Assembly: GCA_031216445.1 (NCBI GenBank) | Contig: CM062208.1 | Location: forward strand, 3,198,501-3,262,500 | DNA: 64,000 nucleotides | Origin: Lateolabrax maculatus | Taxonomy: Eukaryota; Chordata; Actinopteri; Acropomatiformes; Lateolabracidae | Direction: 5' to 3' | Shown here: positions 12,801 through 24,800 of the stretch, piece by piece | Layout of the letters: each line of letters opens with the position of its first letter | Numbering within the stretch: position 1 is the first letter of the stretch | Program-made: the position numbers and the translations under genes | The notes under the pieces: generated by a model | What the model was told of the DNA's origin: nothing | Database searches by the model: none | What the model saw: only the letters and a program-made list of their open reading frames with translations

Positions 12801-15800
12801 AGTTCTCTAAAAACTGTCAAACTAATACTTAAATGTGTAATTATGAGCTTGTGCTTTTACTCCATTCATTCCATTAATTTCACCAGTGGAGTAAAAAAAG
12901 AAGAGTGATGGCTGCTGTGAGAAGCTTTAAAACACTTGTGTTGTTCATCCCCAGAGAGGAGCCACTCCGAGAAGCATTTGTCGCTGCGGAGGAGCCCGTC
13001 GCCCCAGAAAGGCTCCCCCCTGCCGTCGCCCCAGGTGGTCTTTCTCAAGGACATCGTCTGCTACCTTTCCCTGCTGGAGAGGGGGACGCCGGAGGACAAG
13101 CTGGAGTGTGAGTGACAGGGATGGGGGGGAGGCATGGGGTGGGCGGACGGGTCGGCTCCTCTCAGGGGGGACGTCGAGTGGGAGCAGCTGTCCCATGCAA
13201 TGTGTGTATGTGCCGAGGCCCCTAACACCGCCGGTCTCAGGGGCCCGTCAGCTCGGCCTGACAGCCAGAGTAATAAGGCTGTTCCCTCCTTCACTGGCTG
13301 CCTCCCCAGGGCCTCAGATACGGTGGTTGCACCTCCCACACAGGGCAGGTCAGTGACATGCTTAAGCCCTGCTGTGTCCAATTGACTTCTTTAGTGTCTC
13401 AGGCTATATTGGTGCACACTGACAAGACTAATCTCTGCTAACTGGTCCCCATGCCCCGGGTACAGAGGTGGCTCGCTCCGCTTCTTTAACCCCGTGGCCA
13501 CCGGGAGGGAGTCCAGGAACCAAATGTGTCAGCCTCAGAGAGCTGCTTATTGTCTGACTGGCGTCTGAGTCATCATGGGATCTCTGATCTCTCGTTTCGT
13601 TGCAGTCATGTTCCGGCTGTACGACACAGACGGCAACGGGGTCCTGGACAGCTCGGTGAGAGTCTTTTTAAGCTCCTGCACCTCCCTCTCTTCTCTCTCT
13701 TCTCTCTCTCTCCCCCATCTTCATCTTTCTCTCTGTTTTTGTCTCCCGCTTTGACTCTTTGCACACAGCAGCTCTAAGAATAGAAACCTGCACACTCTCA
13801 TTGTGTTTACATAAGATCATTTGTGACGGTTCTGTTCAGTTTAATATTAGCCATGTGCTGAAGTGATCACATAAACACACCAGCTCTCCTGTGGATATGT
13901 TATATATGCAGGGAAATACGTAGCACACATGCAGACTTTGTTACACTTTACTGAACACTGACTAAAAGCACATTACTCACATCACAAGCAGGAGAAGTTT
14001 CACATTTCGGCTTGTCATCCATGTTTGAAATGTATGAGAGGTGATTATTTTAGTAGAAGGTAAAGTCTGGATTTCTTCTTTTAGGAGCTGGATCGCATTA
14101 TCAATCAGATGGTGCACGTGGCAGAGTATCTGGAGTGGGATTCAACAGAGCTGCGACCGGTGAGCAAACTCTCAACTGCAATAAAGACTCAAGCAAGACA
14201 GGAAGAGAGACGAAAACAGGCCCCTCTGCGAGGGCTTCGTCATTATTTACTCACCGCTCAATGCCGGCTGAAACCTCAAGTGACACCCAGACAGATTTTT
14301 GTTCCAAATAGGTCGGAAAACAACGACAAAATTGCTTGAAACAGCTTTCTCAGCAGAGTGCCACGAAGACAGACGACTGGCTTGTAAGAGGAAAGCACCT
14401 GTCCCCTAGAGCTGCATTAGAAAAAAGATTCTTTCATGCATTTTACAACGAATTTTAAAAAAATAAAACAAAAATGAAAACTGAAATTACATTTTATGCA
14501 CATTTTATACTCATAAAAAATAATTTTATAATATTAAATATTAAACCAAACCCTGAGCTGAGTATATCATTACTTGTAACATGAAACAGTATCAAAGTGT
14601 AACTCTGTCTATTTATAAAAGTGTGTTTATTTTATTGTTTATTTAACCGGGACATGTATTTCACCAGATAGATTTCCATCTCTAGCCCCTGTAGCAGTAT
14701 ATAGAGTGTGTGTGTGTGCTTGATTTGAGTGTAAGTCTGTGCCTCGGCCTTAGATTTAATGGTCTTTTTGTCTCCGTCACTTTAGATACTGAAGGAGATG
14801 ATGGAAGAGATCGACTACGACAGAGATGGGACGGTCACACTGGAGGAGTGGATCAGAGGAGGCCTCACCACCATCCCTTTACTGGTCCTGCTGGGCATGG
14901 ATACGGTACATATTGGCCTCCTTTGTTGTAATATATGTTGTTGATTTGAGAATTCTCTGCGCTGTTTGTAGCAACAACAAAGACCAAAATCCTTGAAAAT
15001 ACAAGGCCGACCCAACTAAAAGGACAGTTTTGATGCTTCATCCTTCCTATGTTGTCTCCTCCTAGAATGTGCAGGAAGACGGGCAGCATGTTTGGCGTCT
15101 GAAGCACTTCAACAAACCAGCGTACTGTAACTACTGCCATACCATGCTGCTCGGAGTCCGCAAGCAGGGCCTCTGCTGCTCCTGTGAGTGTCCGTCTCTC
15201 ACTTTTCTGTGTCCTTGCATCTCTTTTTGTCTCCATTTGTTTTTGCTCCTCCTCTGACTCCCCCTCCTCTCCATCCCTGTCATTGCCTCAGTGTCCGCTC
15301 CTCCGTCTTTATCTGTTCGTCCCTTTACTCGCTGCATCTGACTCACAATGTAACTTGTTTGTTGTGCCTTCAATTAAAACTCATAAAAGAAAAACATTAA
15401 CAATGTTATCCCTTGTAATTTCTTTACTGATTGAATTCTGCCAGGGAGCAGTTTTTTGAGGCTGATGTTATTGTCACAGTTGAGTTCTCACATATCATCT
15501 GAAATGATCTCTAATGTGGTAAACTTTTTATTAAATTCCATGTTTTTAGTTGCAGTTATTACCGATATGTTGAAGAAGTTTAAGATAGATTAAAATATTA
15601 AAACCATGTGTTTCAGGCTGGTTTGTGATGTAAAGTGCTCTGTGGTTCTGTAGGAGCTTAACAAACTGTCGTCTCTTGTTGTTTTCCTACAGTATGCAAG
15701 TACACAGTGCACGAACGGTGTGTGTCCAAAGACATCGCTGCCTGCATCAGCACCTACGCCAAGTCACGTAGACACACCAACGTAAGTGCAAACAAAAGGC

Positions 15801-18800
15801 ATGAAAGGGTTCCTTCTGAACAAGCAGCGCCGTGCCGATCGCATGGACTGATGCTGCAGGGGGGTGAAGCAGGAACACTGACCGGTCTGTTCAGCACTGG
15901 CTCATGGTCCTGTTTAGCAGAGCAGCAGCGATCATGGGATGGTCTGGGGTGATGTAGGTCTTTGGATCTTGTTAATATCCTCGTATGTTTTAGAAGTGAC
16001 GTGATTAGGCTTTATGCAGGCATTTCTCTGGCTCAGGTCACACGCTAGTTACAGTCTGTAGAGCTTTGTACTTTTCTTCAGTCCTGGGTAACGACCAAAA
16101 CTTACTTTCAAAAACTCCCTCTATTCAATAATGTGGTTTTGTTTTGTGTGTTTTTGTTTATTTGTTTGTTAATTGATGAGAAAATTAATCATCAGCAATT
16201 TTGATAAGTAAAAAACGCCAAACATTTGCCTTTTTCTCTGTGATGTTTTGGTACTCGGTAGTACCGACGTAATTTGGTCGGTCCCTAAGAAAAGTAGTCT
16301 GGTACCTAACACTTTAGTTCTCACAACCCAAAAACAGTTAACTTGTGTTGAAGCTAGACAAGGACAAGTCATCTGTGAAATGTTCTAGCAAAAAGCCTGA
16401 AGTCCAGAAAAGGGTATATTGATTTGTCCTGATGTTATTCTTTAGCTCCATGAATGCATTTTTCTCTCTAGACAAACAGTGTTTGTCACAGGTTTTAATC
16501 ATCACAGTTGTGTTTGTTTCAGCTACTTTTTGTTTGTTTGTTGCACATTTTCGACAGTGCGTGAACGTTTTGTGGATAGTTATGGATTGTTAACCTCCTC
16601 ACTTAGTGACTAATTAAAAACGGGAAAAAAAACTGTAACTACAAAATGCTGAGCCTTTCTTCCCTCTCCTGCCCTCCAGGCTATGCAGCACGTTTGGATC
16701 GAGGGTAACTCCCCCACCAAGTGCGACCGCTGTCACAGAAGCATCAAGTGTTACCAGGGCCTGACGGGCCTGCACTGTGTCTGGTGTCAGATCACTGTGA
16801 GTAGACACAGATAACACAGGTAACACTTTCATCTGCAGTGGCCATATTCCAGACTCTGTATTGATCAATAGAAAAGCATTGTTAGTGCGCAGTAGTATCA
16901 ATAGATTCACTATAGAGTCTTATTATTTTGATAGTTTACTCTTCTCTTAGTGCGTTATGTATTAAAAGTGTTTTGTGAAGGTTAACACAATGAGTTATGG
17001 TCTCTCACACTCTTACAGACACACACTGGGACATTGTATTGACTTACACTAAGTTGCCAGTTTATTAGCTACACCTAGTAACTAGTAACTAACACAGTCT
17101 AACACAACAGTCCTGCTTTAATTTCAATCATTTTCAGTTTTTTTTTAAAAGTGTTTTAAAGAATGTTGATTCAACTGTGTGGTTAGTTTATATTATATAT
17201 ATTGTCCACCCCAATGAGGGAAGGCTAAATAACAGAAACACCTTCATGTGTAATGTCAAACTGTTCAACAGCACCACAAACTACATCCTTTCAAATGTTG
17301 AATCAACACATCTTCAACAAAAAATGAAAATTATAAGGGCCATGAAGGTCGGATTTATAGCAGGACTGTTGTCTTAGACTGTTTTGGTTTTAGCTCTGTG
17401 TACCTAATAAACTGGCAACTTGAGTGTACATTAGTTCCCTGTTTATCTAACCTTCCCCACAACAGTTACAAGCCAAACACCAACCGTTAACCAAACCCTG
17501 ACCCTAAAGTTAAAAGGCTTTTCTTTATAGGGATCACAGTGTACTGTGTCAACAACTTCATGTCCCCCCAAAGTGTCATAAATAAAGGCACATACACACA
17601 CCTTTACACATTTTACTTGCATTGCTTTTCTAATCCACTAGATGTCACCCCTGACTTGCTCAACGTTGTTCCTGCTGTCAAAACTCAAGCTCACAGAGCA
17701 TTTGTTCTCATTTCAGCATGAAAAATATTCTGCATAGAAGCACATAGCACATAGCTTTTTAACTCGATGCCGTGTGGCCCGTCAAACAGTTGGTATATAC
17801 TGTCGGGATTAACGGCTTCAAAAGTGAAGCATTTCATTCTGGTATCATTTGATGCGCTCAGTGCCGCAGATGGATTACGCCCACAGTTCTTATGTTTCTG
17901 CCTCTCCTCTCCTCTGCAGCTCCATAATAAGTGTGCATCTAATGTGAAGCCGGAGTGTGATGGAGGAGCTTTGAGGGACCACACTCTGTTGCCCTCGTAC
18001 ATCTGCCCCGTCGTCCTGGTGAGGATGCTTTTTCCCTGCTGTCCGTGTACAAGACTGCACATATGTTCACTTCCATGTAGGAAGGAGGAATAGTTTGGTT
18101 TCAGTGCTGTATTATTCACAAAGAATGCGTGAGCTGACTGATGTGATCGTACGCTCGGCCTCGCTCTCACAACTGTTATTGTTACCGCAGGCTCAGAAGG
18201 TTACTTTAAAAAAGTTTATGGGTTTCCTTGTTGGCAGAAAACAGTGACTGTGGACAATCTGAATTTACAGTTTGTCAAGTCATGGATTGAAATATAAACT
18301 CAGTTGCCAGTTTATAGGGTACACCAGGCTTAAAACTAATGCGGTCAATACCTTCATGGACGTATTATCATGTTTGAGGTTTATTAAATTATATTGTGTT
18401 ACACAGAGAGCTGCTTCTGTTATTTAGCCTACCCCCATTGATATAAAGGGGCCTGGACAAAATAATAGAAACACAGCAATATAATTCAACAGCACCACAA
18501 ACTGCAGCCTGCAAAATGACAGTAAATCAACACTTCAACAGTTTCAACAAAAACTGAACATTAGAAGCGTTAAAGCAGGCACTACTTTACTTTGCTGCAA
18601 AATCATTTTGAACACTCTCAACTATTACTCACTTGTAATAGGGAGAATGGCGCCTCTTTCGTTCCCACTCTGCGCCCCGCACACCCTGCTCTTGCACAAT
18701 GTAACTTGGGTTGCTCAGGCAGGATCTCCCGGGAGAAGACGAGGGACGTCACAACAGTAAAACGCAAAGCAGAGTCTTTCCACCTCAGTAGAAGACATGT

Positions 18801-21800
18801 TTCCTTTCCGTCTCGGTCTTGTGTCGAAGTCTGTTCCCCTTCAATAGTGTTTCTTTTCCTGTTACAATAGTGCAGTGTCCTTCGTCCTCAAAGCCGCTCA
18901 AGCATCAACAGATTTAAACGCGATATGTGTCCTGTAATCACCACTTGTGGCAGCAGAGGGCGCTGTTGCTGCTGCTCAGCAAAACTTACATAGTGTTGCT
19001 TTAAGGTAAGATCTATCTTAGTGCACTACTGCAGTGTAGAGTGTATATTTATGTATCATTTTGCATTTATCCTTATTAAATATGACTCAAACCACTTCTG
19101 AAACATTATCCATTTTTGAGCTGTTCATCTAACTTGACCCTTTTTGCCAAATATTCTTCTTTAAGTGGAAAGTTTCTATGAACAATTTGATCTTCTTTTC
19201 GGCTGTGAAAATATCCAAGCGGGCCGCAGCTGCTCTTCTTTATACGAGGAACTTTTTGTGGACAGTTTTCGGATTCTTTCCTTCATACACTGATAAAAAT
19301 GTTATCGGGCCTCATTGTGATTTTTACAAAACACATTTGCCATTGCAAATCAGTTGCACTGTTTATATAAATGTTTCTGAAATGGTTCATGAAGCCTCCT
19401 GGGCCATACCTCCAGGAAGGCCCAAATGGGAGGGGAACCAGGGGCGCACCTATCGTCACATATTCCACCTGGGAACATATCAGGAGCTGGAAAACAGTGA
19501 CGAGCAGGGCGCTTGGGTTATCTTGCCCCTCTGGATGGGCAGTGGAGAATGGATGGATTGATGCCTGAGCTGCCTGTATTAGTGACACGCTGCCATTCGA
19601 CAGACTTCCTCTAACGAGTCGCGTCAGTCATCCCCACCACACACCTGCCTCAATTTCACACTTACTGATGACTCTATTTCCGGGCGTGTGATCTGACTTC
19701 TCAATTTTCCTCACAAACACCTCATTGACAAGTGATTTATATGCATATTATCCATATCTAAAGTGTGCATTTCATACATTAACACAAGGCCCATGCACCT
19801 GCAGAATATTTAAAGTCCAGCCCATCAGTCTTCCCTCTTCCACAGGACCGTCATTCTGTGGTGAAGCGCGGCGAGGGGGACTCACCACCCAGCACCAGCC
19901 CTGATGACACCAATCAGACCTTCAAATTCTCCCCTGGAGACGGTCAAGCGCTGCAGGTACGCTGGTCCAGCATCCAGCAGCTATCCATCCTGTAGCTTGT
20001 TGAAGTGATCAAAGCAAAGCTGGTTATCAGATGCCTGAGTATGAGTGTTTTCCTGTCTCCAGATCACCCCGCTCCCGGGTACCCACCCGCTCCTGGTCCT
20101 GGTCAATCCCAAGAGTGGAGGGAGACAGGGGGAGCGGTAAGTCGCCGCCAGCCCCGCCGGGTCTTCTGCTGTGGTCTGGTGCTCTGACATTTATTGCAAT
20201 CTCACGTATGGAGTCCATGCATAGATGTTAAAGATTAAAGTTGATGAAAACCATTTGGCTTCACATAAACACTTTGAGACCTGATTATTTTATACATCAG
20301 GGAAAATAAGTGCCCTTTACTTTTTTTTGTTGTTTTATTTTTCAAAATAAAATCTGGGATTTTTTTTAAATTGGTTGAAAATATTAAAAAGAGAAATCTG
20401 GGTACAAATATGATTTTGTCAACATGATAATTTTTTTTCCCACATTCTCCCTTTTAATTTCAAATGTGCCCTTTTCATTTTAATTCTGCATAAAAATATC
20501 CTCCATACAAACACTCCAGGTCAACCACTGATTTATGGGTTTATTTCATTTTTGTGTGTGATTTTGGAGGACTCTGGTTCATAATCAGCAAGGGGCTCAT
20601 TTGTCCCGACTTGTCTCCTCACTTTTTATTAACTGAGGCATTTTCTGGGCTGTGCTCATGGCGAGAGGATCTCATTACTGTAAGCTGTGCTCATCAGTGT
20701 CTTCTTGCAGCAGGAAACAAGACTTTTTGGAGTGTCTGACTCTGGTGGTGAGGAAATTAACTCTATAGGATAGAATCACATACACTGACTTAGTGGTAAA
20801 GCCCAGATATAATATGATAAAGTGGCAATATTATAAGAATTGTTTTGAGCCATTATTTGTCACCAGGGCACCATAGTATCTGCAAAACCCTGCTTCCCCT
20901 GAATGCTGTAATTTAAAGATGAAGAGGCCTTTACGATCTTTAAATAAATGTCTCCATTGTTGCTTCGCTCCCCACCTACCACACAACAGACAATCATACC
21001 CTGTTGCTCTGCCTCAGCCTGACACATTACCATAGCAACGCACTCTTTATTACCATTCGAAAGGAAATTATTCTCTATTAATAGGCGTTACAAGAACAAA
21101 AAAATTATTTGGAACAGGAAACCAGAGGCCATTGTGCTGCTATTTTTGTCTGTGTGAAAACCTTCGATTTCATTTATAACTGCAGCAACTTATCAACAGA
21201 TTCTGCCCTAAATACAAAGTTTTAACAGGTTTTATCTACTGAGTATAAAGTTTCCATAAAGGCGTCTATTCACTCGTTTGTATAAATATGTTCTGGTAGT
21301 CTAATGAAATACACTGACTGTTAATAGAAGCATATGAGGAGCCAGTAAAATGATTGTGCAGGCTTCAGTGAGCAATTTTATGTAACCCTCACAAGGTTAC
21401 TGGAAACTTGTGTTGACGTTTGCGAGAGCAAAAAGAACATAGATGGAAGAGTGACGAGGATGCACACTTAAACTCTCTTTTATGTTATGCCTCTTCTCCC
21501 TGAACTCTGAAAGGATTTTTCTGTATGGAACAGATTGTGGAGGTTGCACAGGAGTCATTTCACAAGCCTTCAGTGAAGCTACATGACGCTCACACTTTAA
21601 TACTAAAAACCAAGATGATTTTTGATGGCTGCACCATTCTAGATGTTCATTCAACCTATGTTATATCTCATGTAGAACTTTAAATATACGCAGTTGAAAC
21701 ACTGTTTTTCAATCAAGTTATCCCAGCGGAGTTTAAAGGATCCTATACACCATGTCGTTTTGGGGAAAATGTGGTTATTCTTTGGATATAAAAAGGTTGC

Positions 21801-24800
21801 ATCATAAGTGGACAATGAGAGTTGATGACAAGTTGCATTTTTTTCTCTTTTCTTTAACTTTATTTTAATTTCATATCTTTAAACAACATAATACACAGTG
21901 ACAAACACAACATAGTAACGCACTTAAAGGAAAGGGGATAAAAAGGATGACATACTGAATTTGTGTTACCTTCAGAGGAAAAAATACAGAAAAGAAAAAG
22001 AAAGTATATGTTCATTTAATGTGCATACACATATACTGACATATACATACATGCACTCACACATACATTATTTTTGTTTGCTCTATACGAAGAGTGCACA
22101 GAGTAAGAAATGCACTTAGTGGCCAAAATAGCATGCATTAATTTGTCTTGTATCTTGTATTTCGTGTTTAATGAAACTGTCCCACCTATTTATTATATCT
22201 TTACTCACTCTGTCTTTTTGCTTTCATTATTTCATAAGATATTGCATTTATTTTTCTGTTAAAATTATTATGATAGTGCTACGATTCCCCAGACATTTAC
22301 TGCACCGCCTGATACGGCTCAAAGTTTACTGCAACCAAGATTTTATTTGACCCATCCAGCAAAGTGTGACATGCAGTGATTGGTTATTTCGCAGCATGTT
22401 GGAGCCTTAAGAGGCTAACTTACCTTTTTTCATTCTTCAAACCCTCTTTCATAACCTGGAGCATTCATCTTGTATAAATAATAAGCATATTGTGCAATTC
22501 TCTGAGTTGTTCTTTCTCTCTTCTTGCAGGGTGCTGAGGAAGTTCAGGTACCTACTAAACCCCAGGCAGGTGTACAGTTTGGAGCGAGGGGGACCGATGG
22601 TAGGGTAAGTCTGCTGCAATCATCTCTTTGTCACCATTTTTATGTCTGTGAATGGATGGAGCAAGACTTTGCCAATCTTTTCTGTCCCAGGACATTGTTT
22701 ATAATGTAGACCTCAGCAACTTTTTGACTTAATAAATATCAAATAAATATCAATATATCAGTTGTAAGGCTCATTCGGACGGGATTTATTGCTTGAGCTG
22801 AGTTAAACCAAAGGATCTCCAACCAGCCATGATAAATCTCTGATCAGGCATGTCCTGATCAGAGATTTATCTTATGTGTTAAGATACAGGTCTTACCCAG
22901 CAAACTTCAGACTTCAGACTACCAGAGGATAAAGAATTTATATACAGAGCCAAACACAAAGAACAAAGCTATAATTTATTAAAAGATGCAGGTTTACCAG
23001 AGATTCATTTTGCTGACTTTACCAGGAGTTTGTATTGTGAAACATCATGAATATAAAGTAGAGGTACAGTTAGTTATTGACTCGTTCAGCAGGGAGGAGC
23101 TGTGCCGTCAGACCGCCTCTTTCCTTTCATGTCAAACCAACCCGCTGTGGAGGTCGCTGAAGGGGAACGGGAATGCTGCATTACTGCCACGCTGTGCATT
23201 TGACCTCCTGACACACTCGCGCGTACGTCAGAGCTGAGCACAGCTTGTACTTTGAAATGAACGCCGCTGCTGCGCCTTTGGTCCGTTCACGGGAGGAAAC
23301 AACAAAAAACGAAAAAGAAGTCCTACACAGCACAAGAGGCTGGGAATGCTTTACCTTGAAGGTGAAGCACTCCCTTTGCCGTCCTTTCACTTCCATTCTT
23401 GTGAATCTCTGCCCTCCCTTGTCTGTTCGTGGCTCTCTCCCTCGGTCACGACTTGCAGAGCGGCTGTCCTCGAGAGCCCGTTGCAGGAAAAGCGACCCAG
23501 TGACGCACTCCGGTCTTAGGGGGGAAAATGCTGTGGATGATACATGCGGTTTTGTCTCTTTTGCCCAGTTTGGTTATCAGTAAATTTTTCAGTCCATTCA
23601 TGATAAACCTCCATACTATCTCAGTCCAAGAACAATTTATTGTAATTGGGACTTGCAGTAATTATGTAATTATTAATAAAACAGCTCCTCCATCTTTTCC
23701 AGTGCATATATTGTCTGTTATTCCAGGGGCCTTTTTCAGATCTCACATGAAGTGATGTAATACTGTTATCGCTGAGCAATGGGAGAGTTGTGCTGGTGCT
23801 GCTGAGAGGGGGAGAGAGAGGCTCTACAGTATGAACAAGTTAATTTAAACACATGCAGACAAATAAACACACAGGGCCGAATGAAGGTCTGTTGTCACGC
23901 AGAGGGTTAACCTCCTCTCAGATGAACCCTCCACAACTGTTACCATGGGCTCCCTAGCAACAGGCTCAGCAGGCTTTGAGGTGAGAGGCAGCTTACTCTG
24001 AGTAATTTGTTTAGGGAATGCTGTACTTTCAGTCATTACAAACGTCGTTTCAGGCCTCCCGTTAATGTAAAACCTCCGACCTCGGCTCTTGGTTGACGCG
24101 CGTGTTTCTCCTAAGCTGTCATACATAAAGCATAGCCGATATGCAGGTGGCTCGATTAAAGTTTTATGCTGACATGGAAAGGTTTTGTGTCGGATGCGAT
24201 ACACAGCTCCGTGCTGTGGAAATGTCCCCGTGGCGAGTGCACGCCAGTGTAGTTTCCCTGCATGTCCATGAGAGAGGGCTGTTTGCCTCATGGCCTCCTG
24301 ATCCAGAAATAATCCACCACCTACTTTCATTGGAGTGAACCACTGACAAGACAATACATTAGACCAAAAACCGAGGAAGCTGATTAGAGGTATATGTTTA
24401 GACTGTTTAGGCTTAAAGGAATAAGGCTGGCAGAGTTGTTGTTTCAGGTACCAGTGAGGCATGAAATCCGATCCAGGAAGTCCAGGTCCGTTAGTATGAA
24501 GGCTTATCAGAGGTTTAAACACAGCACAGCAGTTTCTAAAGCTCTGGCACAAGATTTTAAAACCAACAGTGGCAACTATTTTATCTGTTATAGAGATGAT
24601 CACAAGGTTAACAGGAACCTGCCAGGAATGTTTGCGTCTTTCAGTACTTTCCAACTTCCCTACTGCCTCTGCAGACGTTAGAGTTGGGAAGACATGTCCC
24701 ACATGTACAGTTTAGTTTTTTTTATAGTCTTGTCAATTTCCTGAAACAGCTGTGCACTGTATATTTTAGTAAACATTTCTGAAACAGGAGTAAATAGTGC

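Larger units (their letters stand above)
18019..19845. other. Intron, 1.8 kb, repeat-rich
   Basis: It contains a second, decayed MITE copy (about 18296-18590), a GC-richer block at about 18630-19005 ending in a CTCF-like motif and ACATAGTGTTGCTTTAA, and a decayed LINE tail at about 19380-19562. No exon is needed or seen here to keep the protein continuous. Confidence 0.7.

Noticed and set aside
17691..18170. 159-codon minus-strand open frame
   Set aside because: It overlaps the second C1 exon of the + strand gene antisense and resembles nothing.
19178..19588. 127- and 101-codon open frames on opposite strands
   Set aside because: They lie mostly in a decayed LINE 3' end and are not intact LINE protein.
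22600..22606. Alternative donor GTAGGG at the exon ending near 22604
   Set aside because: Using it would break the frame and the conserved GLNFF junction; GTAAGT at 22605 fits both.
22831..22871. miRNA precursor call for the hairpin
   Set aside because: The 18-bp stem with a 5-base loop is too short for a normal Drosha/Dicer precursor, so it is kept only as a hairpin.
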